Part shown: in pieces, positions 35,140 to 44,984 of the stretch | How positions within the stretch are numbered: position 1 is the stretch's first letter | Layout of the letters: every line of letters begins with the position of its first letter | Origin: Onthophagus taurus | Taxonomy: Eukaryota; Arthropoda; Insecta; Coleoptera; Scarabaeidae | Assembly: GCF_036711975.1 (NCBI RefSeq) | Contig: NC_091976.1 | Span: 1,798,001 to 1,862,000 of the forward strand | Direction: 5' to 3' | DNA: 64,000 bases | The notes under the pieces: model-generated | What the model was told of the DNA's origin: nothing | The model's input: the letters and a program-made list of their open reading frames with translations, nothing else | Database searches by the model: none | Position numbers and translations under genes: made by a program

Positions 35140-36426
35140 TATATAAAAATATAGGTAGATACAATTAAGTAAAATAGCAGTATATCATAAAATACTTTAT
35201 CCTTGTTAATTGTATAGATATTTTTTAATTTCCACCAATTTTGAAGTAAAAAATTGACAAAAATATCTTTTTGGCCAAGATTTTTAACTAATTCGCTTCT
35301 GTGCGTTGGTTCAAGGTACAACCCTGTTTTGTACTTATATCAATTTACATTTTTACAACACATTCCCCTAGGAATGAACCCAGATAAATATTTCGTATTT
35401 TCCTTTGATCTACAAAAGGCACTTCCATATCGCAAATTATCAGTTTCTGTTGCATACTATAAGCGAAATATGTATATATGTTCGCAATGAAGGTTTCCAT
35501 AATTTTCATGATTACAAAATTCATATGTGTATATATTGCTGCCTGAAGCACATTTAGAAGTTACAACCTAAGATCATATTGTAGCATACAGTGACATAAC
35601 CGAAATATTGAGCTCACACTGATGTGGTTAAGGATTGTTCAATCAGCGGATAATAACTGAAACGTTATTGACCACAAATTTTTATTGTCGGATCATTTAT
35701 TTCTTCCAAACGACAGATTTTAGAGTTGTGTAAACAGCATTAAAGAAAAAGGATTAGTTATATACTGCTCAAGACTATTATAATGCAATAAAAATTTACC
35801 GAAAAAAAAATAGCTTCATTTTGTATGAAATGAAAAGAGAAGATTTTGTGTCAATCAAATGTCTAGAAGAAGCAATATTAAATAGGAAAAAAGATAGGAA
35901 TGGAGAACTTGCAAACTGACTGAAAATATGTTGGGTGAGGTTTGAAAGGGATGAACTGCACAAAATATTTTACAAAACTAGTATGGAAGAAAATGTTCCA
36001 TTTAAAATAATTTTTTTATTAACCTAAAAACCTCAGCAAAATTACTATGTTGCCACTGTATACAACTTTAAGACTTATAACAATAGAGAAATACAGCGAT
36101 ATGATGAGTTTACTGCCTTACATTTCACCTATTTACTATGAATACTTTTACTATGCTAACTGTAAAGATGAATTAAGTTTAAAATATATATTTTTTTTAT
36201 TTTTTGTTATCTTAGCGAAGTAATTTACATTTCACACTAGTTTATTTATATCGCCATTTTAATATAACTGAAATTAATTCTTAATATTCTTGGTTACTCG
36301 TGCATTTCAATCTCTTCATTTTAATTATTATTTTTTATATTGAAAATCCATTTGAGTAAAGCCATTTTTATTTGTCTATAAAAATATGGATTTTAATTTA
36401 CTCTTGTTTTTATTTCTTATAATATA
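35140..36426. other. AT-rich intronic sequence
   Basis: Nothing recognised. Open frames at 35254-35490 and on the opposite strand lack features. Confidence 0.4.
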
Positions 36427-36769
36427 CACTTAGTCACAAAAGTCTTCGTACAGGTGAAAAAACAACAAAATAACCGATTATTTATAAATTTTGCTACATT
36501 TCGTTACCGAAATGTATAATATAAAACAGTTAATAACGTTTTATGGATAAAATAAAGTATATTCTATTTAAATAAGTTAAAAAAATATCGTTTTTTGATG
36601 TCATGAAAATGTTCGTACACTGATACGACACTGATCTTACTTCATTATGATGATTTGCCGATTGTTAATTTTCGGTTCACTTCGTTTAACTTTGGTATAT
36701 CGTAAACTTTGACTTGTTAAGACATGTTCAGTGCGACAGTTGCATCACATTTACAACATTAATTTACAA

Positions 36770-37301
36770 TGAGCGCCCATAGAAAAGAAACTAGCGAAGA
36801 ATTAAGAAATTTAATTGTTAAATTCAAAAACGAGGGGAAATCGTTGAGCACAATCTCAAAACTTGTTAATAAACCACGATCTACAGTGCAATATATCATA
36901 AAAAACTTCAAAACTAATAATAATGTGACCTAAATCCCATAGAACATTTATGGGACGAAATTGAAAGAAGAGTGAGAAAAAATAGGATAATGGGCAAAGC
37001 CTCCCTTAAAGAAGTGATTTTGAAAGAATGGGAGAATATTGCGCCCGATGTTACTAGAGACTTATCGTCGATGCAAAACTGTTTTAGAGCAGAAAGGTGG
37101 ACCGACACGACACTAGTTATTTATTTAATAGGATTTTTCTTCAGTTATTTTATTAATAATTCGTTGTACGAACACTTTCGTGTGATCAGAAAAAGTAATT
37201 TATCTTTGTTATCTTTTTTAATTCTTACTAGAATCATAATATATTTTATCTACGACTGCTTGGATAAGTTATCATTACCGCACTCATTTGAGGTGATTTG
37301 A
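36770..37301 (+). pseudogene. Tc1-like transposase with the catalytic core deleted
   Basis: The ATG at 36770 opens the paired-like DNA-binding region: MSAHRKETSEELRNLIVKF, LSTISKLVNKPRSTVQYII. At about 36925 it jumps directly to the C-terminal words DLNPIEHLWDEIERRVRK, in another frame, followed by SLKEVILKEWENIAPD. The whole DDE region between them is missing. A product would at most be a DNA-binding fragment. Confidence 0.8.
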
Positions 37302-37340
37302 GTTACGTAATGAAGTTCATTACCGCACTGGTTTCATTAA

Positions 37341-39357
37341 CCTTCGAGCGGGCGCGCTGTTATAAAATTTATCACAATCTTCTTTTTTTTAATATATTTC
37401 CTTATATAATGCATTTGAAACGATTTAACGGTAATGTATTCGTGTAACCATGTATTTTTAACATTACGATGAGAAAATTAAAGAAAAAAAACTATTGGCG
37501 TCGTTTTTATGGCATAAAAAGGTGTAAAACATAAAAAATTTACACATTAATTGCTGATTGATAAGGCCGTATTGATATTATGGGATGAATTTATGGTGTA
37601 AATGTATTATAAACACGTTTCGAGTCATATATAAAGGTTTTCGGGTTGTTTGCTGACTTTAGAAAAATACAGGTCCGTAATGCAAATTTTGTCGGAATCG
37701 GAATTTTTTTCTTCATCTTTTCAATATTTCAATCCTTTCAATTTTTTCGCTAGTTTGTATAAATATTCAATATATTCAAAGGTTTTTTGCGTGTAAATAA
37801 GAGGTCTGTTGGCATCGGAAACTAAATTTTAAAACACCATGAGGGTTTGTTTGCACAGGCCGTATTTATTTTTTAGGAGTTATTTACGATTAGTTTTTAT
37901 GAGTAGGTAATCCTCGGAAGATTTCGGGGTATATTTAGAATACGGTTGTCAATACATAAGTTTAGAGATCCACGTTATAGTCATTGTGTAAAGTGTCGTT
38001 GGAGCGAAAAGAAGTCTTTTTATGCAAAAAATTGTGTTGAAAAAATATTGAATGTGTTAAAATATAACAAGTGTTAAAATTTTATCTATTATATAAATGA
38101 TGGCAGTACAAGAAATATTATCTAAAAGTGACATTGAAAACAACATTCAAGAACTATTTGATAAACCGAAAAAAGAAAAAGATAGTGAAGAAGAAGTGAT
38201 ATGAGTGATGAAGAAATTGAAGTAAATAATTTCGACAGCGCATCTGAAGTGGATAATTCTTCTGAAGAGTATGAAGGCAGTATTGAAACATGTATAGAAG
38301 ATTTTTATGTTGGAAAAGACAATGTCAAAAAAAAAAAATATTAAGATAATAAAAGATGTTTCAGGTCCTACTTGTGGTGTAAAAAATCTTAGTGAATTAG
38401 AACTATTTCAAAAAATTATCGATAGTATAATGCTTGAAAATATTGTGGCACATACAAATACTTATATAGAATCTCTGAGATCAAATCGTGATTACACACG
38501 AAGCAGAGATATCAAAGATACCAACATAAACGAATTATTGGCTTATTTGGGAATACTTTTCTTAATAGGTATTAAAAAGTCACGTTTTGCCAATGTAAAA
38601 GAAATTTGGAGCAGTGATGGAACAGGCATTCAAATTGTTAGAGCAATGATGAGCTACAAACGATTTTTGTTTTTAACTCGATCTCTCCGCTTTGATGATA
38701 AAGTTACAAGAGTGGATAGGCGTAAAACTGACAAATTAGCAGCAATTCGGTGTTTTTTCGAAATTTTTCTAGAAAACAGCGTGTTTCAAGTTAGGTGAAT
38801 TCGTCACAATAGGGGAAATGTTGCATCCTTTCCGAAGTAGATGTGCATGGATACAGTATATGCCAAACAAACCTGCTAAATAGGGGATAAAAATATATGC
38901 ACCTTGCTACGCGAAAACTTTTTATACATACAACATAGAAATTTATTGCAGCAAGCAACGAGATGGTCTATATATGGTATCTAACAAACCGATGGGTATT
39001 GTAAAGCGATTGGTAAAACCAATAGAAAATTCAAACAGAAATGAAATTACTACTGTCAACTACTATACCAGCGTAGCTCTAGCAGATTATTTACTACAGA
39101 AGAAATTAACACTGAATAAAAAAGAATAAACGAGAAATCCCTTCAGCCTTTTTACCAAATAAAATGTGTGTTTTTTAATAACCTTATACTTATTAATGCG
39201 AACCCGTTGTCATAAAATGTATGATTTTATAACATAAGCGGGCGCATATGTTATAAAACCGAGCGCGCTCGCTCGAAAATTGATACGGACCTGTGTTATA
39301 AATTTTATACACAGCGCGCCCGCTCGTGTTACAAAATCGAGCGCGCCCGCTCGAAGG
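37341..39357 (+). mobile_element. piggyBac-type element with TTAA target duplication
   Basis: TTAA at 37337-37340 and 39358-39361 flanks inverted ends CCTTCGAGCGGGCGCGC and GCGCGCCCGCTCGAAGG. The GC-rich word GCGCGCYCGCTCG recurs several times near the right end (39270-39355), standing out from the AT-rich surroundings. The interior holds a broken piggyBac transposase. Confidence 0.92.
38098..39180 (+). pseudogene. broken piggyBac transposase
   Basis: The reading starts MMAVQEILSKSDIENN at 38098 and passes by frameshift into an acidic stretch (SDEEIEVNNFDSASEV) typical of piggyBac N-termini. The main piece (38307-38798) includes NINELLAYLGILFLIGIKKS, IWSSDGTG and RFLFLTRSLRFDD, the region before the first catalytic Asp. 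Frame-shifted continuations after 38798 read [35 protein letters not shown] and VNYYTSVALADYLL. The middle of the catalytic domain is deleted. Confidence 0.88.
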
Positions 39358-39639
39358 TTAAGTAACGCATTTTTAGCCTAATCAGAACAGACTTAATTTA
39401 TTGAAACCAGTTTACCACTTACAGAGAAACAATATTATTTATTATAAACATTAATTGTTATGTTTTTACATTTCAAAACAATTATTCCAGATAAGTAAAC
39501 ATGTTGTTGAAACTGACAATTCAAAATTGTCAACAATCATTTCAAAATATTTTTATAAATGTCAAATAGACTTTTCTAAAGAAATTGATTTTTTAGTAAT
39601 TTTTAGCAGTCGTAGATAAAATGCTGTATATCACACATG

Positions 39640-39725
39640 GGCTAGAGCATAATTACAGTACTCGTGTGATTACACGACTGTAATTCTCCACACTCGTACA
39701 GTAATTATGTTTCTAGCCCACTTGT
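39640..39725. repeat. short imperfect inverted repeat
   Basis: GGGCTAGAGCATAATTACAG near 39648 pairs with a near-complement ending TAATTATGTTTCTAGCCC near 39719. The arms are about 30 bp around a ~25 bp centre. It lies in the right part of the Tc1-like element. No function is apparent. Confidence 0.6.
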
Positions 39726-39857
39726 AATATAAATAACCATTAATTTTAAATCATTATCAATCGTTGAAAATATGTAAAATGTTTCATAACGGTTATAAAT
39801 AAATAATTATTTTGTTCATAAATACGAATTTCTAGCCTGTACTTTCGTGACTAAGTG

Positions 39858-41238
39858 TATTGTTTTTGAAAGTGGTATTTTTCCATTTGGAAAAACATCA
39901 CTCGAACATATTAACGTTTACCAATATTTTTAAATTAACTCAAATTCAAACCCTTAAATATCGAAATATTAGATAGAGATATGTAATAGAGATATACATG
40001 AAAAAAATGGACTTATATGCCACTTTCAGAAAAAAACAGCTCATATATTGACAAAAATCTTTAATCTGAAAATTTAATTGTCAAAATCAACTGAAAATCT
40101 CTACCACATAAGTAGGGATGGCACTAAAATCCAGCCTTGACATTGTTCTGGCGGATCTGATCATTTGATTGTAGATCTGGTGTCATTTAGTAAATTCAAA
40201 AATTTCTTATATAAAATTTTGTTATAAAATTTAGTAATTACATTTTAGTAAAAAAATATGGAAATATAAAAATACAAATATGGGTCAATACTCAAAATTG
40301 TATTAAATTGTGGTGTATAAAAAGTATTTTATCTGCGTTGATTGGAGTTGATCTAGATTTGTTGGTCTTCAAAAATTACATATTTAAAAAAATGTGGGTT
40401 TGCTACAAACGCTACTTGCAAGGCTTGACACATATTTTTGAGCTATTTTGCTTAATTCGGGGTACAGTACTCTATGGTCTTTCCACTAAATAATAGAATC
40501 AAAACTTTTATCTACTATAGGTAAACTCAAAAGTGCATTAATTTGTTGCAGAAATTTATCTTCACTTTTTGTGACAGCTTTTTCTTCATTGGCTTAGTTT
40601 GATGATGAAGCTTATAAAGCTTACCAATAATATGTTATAACATTTCTAACATTTCATTTATATTATAGTCTTAACTTCGTTTGTAGAACACTTCTTATGT
40701 TTGGCTCACAGTGATCATAACTATCATTATCATTTGATGCACTATTGCAACAAATATTCTCTTTCAACTTCGCTTCAATCTGGAAACTTTTTGCACAGAT
40801 ATTTGAAACAATTGCTATGTTTTTTCCTGCTTTGTTACAACTAATTTTATATCTAGAGGGTTTTACATCTAGGTGTATCTAGAGGATTTTATATCTTCGT
40901 TATTTTATACTTCTTAAGATTCTCATTTCTGTGTGCCAGTTTCAGTTTTGTTCATTATAAGATTAAACAAATATGGGCTAATTATAAGACTGTCTTGCCT
41001 TATACCTGCAATCACCCTGATTTCTTAGGTTGATACTCAGTCGTATTCAATTAAGTTTTCTATCACTTGTCTTATAATGAAGATAGATCTATTTTGCTGG
41101 AAATCTTGTTGTTCATCTGACATGCAAAAAAATATTTTTTTTCAACTTTGTTATTTAATTTTTTACTTTGTATAAATTCTAGTCATAAGTTATTTTACTT
41201 ATAATTTTAAAATAATAAAATTATTGATTTGTTTTCAG
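39858..41238. other. 3' end of SAP30 intron 1, no features
   Basis: AT-rich intron sequence ending at the acceptor GTTTTCAG (41231-41238). No transposon was recognised here. Confidence 0.5.
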
Positions 41239-41454
41239 GCTGGTCATACATATATTTGCGATTTCCACAAAATGATTATTCAATCTGCACGGAATAAAAG
41301 AAGAAGGAAAGATTCAGAGGATGATAGTAATGAAACAGACACCGATGTCCCTGAGGTGGATTTATATCAACTTCAAGTAAATACTTTAAGGAGGTACAAA
41401 AAGCATTATAAGGTCTCCATGAGACCCGGATTGAATAAACTCCAACTGGCTGAT
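41239..41454 (+). CDS. SAP30: SAP30 exon 2
   Basis: Residues 56-127: the end of the zinc finger ([20 protein letters not shown], ligands Cys62 and His65), a basic patch, the acidic linker [20 protein letters not shown], and the start of the Sin3-binding region ([20 protein letters not shown]). It is bounded by TTTTCAG| and GAT|GTAAGT, both in phase 0. The first residues (AG before HTYIC) differ from the Arg-His usual at this point, which may be a real difference or a slightly shifted splice site. Confidence 0.95.
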
Positions 41455-41793
41455 GTAAGTACAAAAACATTTTTGTTTAATTACAGAAGAATGCTAGATG
41501 TATCAAAATTCATGCTAACCATTGGAAGCTTAAAAACTATAAGAAATATGAAGAAAGTTAAATTGAAACAAAGTTAATGAATAAAATATATATTGTAATT
41601 TAATCATAATTCACTTTTGAATCTTTAAAACATTATAATATGAGTAGAATGGCTTTGATCCAATTTAACACTCTTCGCCATGAGCCATATTCTCACCATG
41701 ATGAGCTTTCTCGCTGAGAGTGTGGATGTATTAAAAAAAATTGGATATTATCAGAAATAGTTTAAGTTTTCATCTTTTTTATTCGCTTTTTAG

Positions 41794-41922
41794 CAATTGA
41801 TGAAGCATTTTAAACAAATACCTGTAAAAGAAAAAGATGTGTTAACCTTTTTTATATATACTGTGAAAACCCAAGGAAATAAGCTGGATCAAAAGAATGG
41901 GATCACTGGAGATAACACTTAG
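41794..41922 (+). CDS. SAP30: SAP30 exon 3 (C-terminus)
   Basis: The last 42 residues, beginning [20 protein letters not shown] and ending with the TAG stop at 41920-41922. This completes the Sin3 (PAH3)-interacting helices typical of SAP30. The acceptor is TTCGCTTTTTAG|CAA, and the intron is 339 bp. The open reading past the exon 2 donor is intron sequence. Confidence 0.95.
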   Translation, partial: QLMKHFKQIPVKEKDVLTFFIYTVKTQGNKLDQKNGITGDNT

Positions 41923-42034
41923 GCTTTATTAATCTCGACTTATTTAAATAATTAGATAATAATGATAAAGATTAAAAAATGTAAATGTCTTCTAACATTG
42001 ACTTTTTATTATTTTGATATTTTATATATTTAAA

Positions 42035-42040
42035 AATAAA
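42035..42040 (+). terminator. likely SAP30 poly(A) signal
   Basis: The first AATAAA after the SAP30 stop codon, 113 bp downstream, in AT-rich sequence. Only position and motif support it. Confidence 0.45.
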
Positions 42041-42164
42041 TTAATCTACATACTAATAATATGGACTAAATTTTAAAACATTACACTTTTAATATTATTT
42101 ATTTATTACCCTTTTAGTTAGACAATCACATTCCTTCATTTAATTTTACATTCTACATTTAATA

Positions 42165-42790
42165 TTCATAGACCTCGAGAAGGCACAACATTTGCCTAAA
42201 TGTTACATACATTTAATACAAGATATGTATCAAAATATTCATACCAGAATGAGGTTTCCAGTCGGTCTCAGTCGAAAAACATCCTAGAACTACTACCTTG
42301 GAATCTACTTTATGCAGATGACACCGTCTTTATCGTCATACTCCAACCAAGCACACTCTCCTTATGAATCAATACTTTACAAATTGCTGGACTCAAAGTG
42401 AGCAAATCAAAGAAGGAGCACTTGGAATGCTGTTTTGGTCAAGGGTCAGCTAGTAAGACTACCATGTATTAACCTGATCAAGTTCCGAAAATCGCACACT
42501 TTTAGTATCTGTGATCTCTAATAACGTGGATGTGTAGCAAAGTTGGCGTAGCCTGGCAGAAATGGCGATCCTTAACTGGAGTGCTATGCGACCCGAATAT
42601 GCTATTTCGCACAAAAGTGTAAGATGGCAGTAAAACCTGTTATGCTATATGGAGCAGAATGCTAGACAATAAAGGAAATTCATATGTAAAAACTGCTTGA
42701 CATGGTATGGCCACGTTATACACAGAGGAGAACAAACGAGGAAGAGATCGACACCCTTGTAAATGGTAGACCAGCATAACAAGGCGCTAA
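42165..42790 (+). pseudogene. decayed RTE-like non-LTR retrotransposon, reverse transcriptase remnant
   Basis: Plus-strand readings in several frames match reverse transcriptase: DLEKAQHLPKC and YIHLIQDMYQNIHTRMRFPV near 42170-42265, then PWNLLYADDTVFIV with the YADD catalytic box near 42296-42340, and KMAVKPVMLYGAEC near 42620. The ML(Y)GAEC word is typical of RTE-type elements. The polymerase core between the blocks is shortened, and there are several frame breaks. Confidence 0.75.
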
Positions 42791-43222
42791 CTTTAAGTAA
42801 TTTATTTGAATATTCCGAGTCCCATAGAAAAAAATACAGCTAAATTTTTATGTTATCTTTTGAATTATGATTTAAAATGTTTTGCAGTAAGTTGATTTAT
42901 TGAAGTAGTACAAAACCTGAAAATATTAAGGAAACTTGACTAAGCGACATTTTATCGTTTTTGGAGATTTTCATGGTGTCTGGTAGGTAAAGGTGTAAAT
43001 GCAGAATACCGAAAGACCTAAAATACTATTTGTTTTAAAGGATAAAACTAAGCGCCAATCACGTTATACGATTTCAAGTCCGATTTGCATCATACGTCTA
43101 AGAACCGACTGAGGTACACCTAGAAATTCTACAATAGAAAAAGTAGAAATTTCGTTCCAGCGTCGTTTTTTAGATGTTAGTATAAAATTAAAAGTTTATG
43201 TCTTTTATTTTATATAGAATTT
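42791..43222. other. intergenic AT-rich sequence
   Basis: No gene recognised between the LINE remnant and the hammerhead-like motif. Confidence 0.4.
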
Positions 43223-43263
43223 AAGTCTAACTAGTTTCGGCCATTGGCCATCTTCAGAGACTC
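43223..43263 (-). ncRNA. hammerhead-ribozyme-like motif with a six-pair helix I
   Basis: Reading the minus strand: GAGTCT, core CTGAAGA, T, helix II GGCC-AAT-GGCC, GAAA, then CTAGT with T as the putative cleavage residue, then AGACTT. GAGTCT pairs with AGACTT over six positions including one G-T. Helix III is the palindrome ACTAGT, which is short and could work better as a dimer. As in the copy at 17498-17553, one extra T precedes helix II. This matches the layout of short type I hammerheads reported in Penelope-like retroelements. Activity is not shown. Confidence 0.4.
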
Positions 43264-43369
43264 TACAAATAGATTAACATCTGTCATCTTATCCATTTTA
43301 CAAACGACAGCGGTAGGTAGCGCTAGTTAGCATAAGATATCACTATGTTGCATATTTTTATTGCATTAA

Positions 43370-43432
43370 AACTAGAACTAACACTAGGCCTAGAACTACA
43401 AAGTTTTGGGTTTAGCCGTGCGTCCTCAGACG
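43370..43432. repeat. fragment of the palindromic repeat family at 9224-9650
   Basis: It shares AACTAGAACTAACACTA and GGGTTTAGCCGTGCGT with the 9.2-9.6 kb cluster. Only one arm is present, and it abuts the LINE fragment. Confidence 0.65.
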
Positions 43433-44262
43433 TTCCTCCTTCTTTCTTCTCCCCCGTTTGCAAAACTTCATTATCTTTGTTTTCCCGACGTTTACCTCCA
43501 ACCCCTTCGCCTTAAAATATCTTTCCAGGGATCTCATCATCCTCTTCATCTATACCGCCTCTCTAGCCTTTGTTTCTCCTATCACCACCCCACTCATTTG
43601 CCCCTTTGCATGTCTCTATTCCAAGTCCGCCGTATATATTGCAAATAGTGTGGAACTAAGTGGGCACCCCTGTCTCAATCTTTTTGTTGTGCAGAATACC
43701 TCACTTAACTCTTCCCCCACTTTAACCTTGGCCATCGTCTCCTTGTACATCTCCTTCACCGTCCCTATCAGTTGTTCTGTGATACCTCTCCTCTTCATTT
43801 CCTCACACAACTTCTCTATATCCACGTTATCGAATGCAGCCTTCAGATCAATAAACTCTCCATTTCCTCTTCCAACCCCCCCAGCAGTATCTTTGCATAA
43901 ATTTTGAAAGTTGTGTCCAACAGGGTGATCCCTCTATAATTGCTCACCACCCTCTTCCCCATCCATATGTAGTTTATTATCTTTCATAAATTCTTCTTAA
44001 TTGTCTCCGTCGCCTGCAACCATGCCTCATTCTGGATCTCATCCTTTCCTGACGCCCTTCTCCTCATCAGTCCCCTCAACACTGCATCCATTTCTTCCAG
44101 TGTTATCTGTTCTCCTCCTTGTATCCCTCGCTCTCCCTCTCCCAGTTTTCTCTCTTCCACCCCACCCAACAATCCCATGACGAAGGTTCTCCCTTCAGTC
44201 ATTTGTATATCTCTGCTGACTTCCTCTCTTCCCTTCCTTATCCTCTTTAAGTATCTCAACAA
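43433..44262 (-). pseudogene. non-LTR retrotransposon reverse transcriptase fragment
   Basis: The minus-strand readings are GEQITLEEMDAVLRGLMRRR followed by ASGKDEIQNEAW (44000-44130), the start of the RT domain, then DNVDIEKLCEEMKRRGITEQ, KEMYKETMAKVKVGEELSEV and RLRQGCPLSSTLFAIYTADLE (43616-43850), the block before the catalytic YADD box. Below 43616 a GKGLEVN-like tail remains, but the YADD segment is deleted. Base composition (C-rich on the plus strand) differs sharply from its surroundings. It inserted next to or into the mariner-like element to its right. Confidence 0.85.
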
Positions 44263-44265
44263 GTA

Positions 44266-44976
44266 TAAAATTTACAATAAATGTTCAAATATTTCCCCAC
44301 CCACGTCAATACATTTATTAACCCTTCTGCTAAAACTTTCTTTACATCTTAAAAGGTTTTCTTGGCTACTAGATATTTCTGCATGCATTTCTTATCCGCT
44401 CTTTCATGTTTTCTGGCGTAGTCGGTACTTCGCGATAAACATTATCCTTAAGGACGCCCCACAAAAAAAAATCAAGAGGTGTTAATTCAGGTGATCTGGC
44501 AGGTCAGGAAATTGGACCTCCCCTTCCAATCCATCGCCCAGCTTAATCCCAATCTAAAACTTCACGTGCGATATATGAAAAATGTGCTCGACACCCATCA
44601 TTTTGCAGTCACATATTTTGTTTTTCTTCCTTGCTCAAATCTACAAGTAACGTTGGTAAGACGTTATCTAAAAATTTCGGTACTTCTCCCCATTCAACAT
44701 ACAATTAATAAAGTATGGACCGATCAATTTATCACCAAATATGCCACACCAAACATTAACCGACCAAGGTCATTGATCTTCTACTTCACGCAACCATCTG
44801 GGATTTTTAACGATCGAATAGTGCATGTTATGTCTATTGACTTGTCCTTTGTAGTAGACTCATCCGAGAATAGCACGTTACCAAAGAAATTGACGTCCAA
44901 CTGCATTCGTTGTTGTATATAAAATATTAATCGATTTCCAAAATCACCTCCATAAAGCTGTTGATGCAATGAAATA
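44266..44976 (-). pseudogene. mariner-like transposase, C-terminal half
   Basis: Minus-strand readings include HQQLYGGDFGNRLIFYIQQR and FFGNVLFSDESTTKDKS, which contains the first catalytic Asp. Farther down they include SPDLTPLDFF-like and KDNVYREVPTTPENMKERI words near 44400-44490. Stops and frame changes interrupt them. It continues the N-terminal half at 47348-47619. Confidence 0.72.
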
Positions 44977-44984
44977 CTTGTTGC

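Larger units (their letters stand above)
36427..39857 (+). mobile_element. Tc1-like element, internally deleted, hosting a piggyBac element
   Basis: The ends CACTTAGTCACAAAAG (36427) and CTTTCGTGACTAAGTG (39857) are inverted and flanked by TA. This is a classic Tc1-type terminus. Inside, a transposase start and a C-terminal end are fused by deletion (36770-37120). A piggyBac-type element is inserted at TTAA (37341-39357). Removing it leaves about 1.4 kb. Confidence 0.88.
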
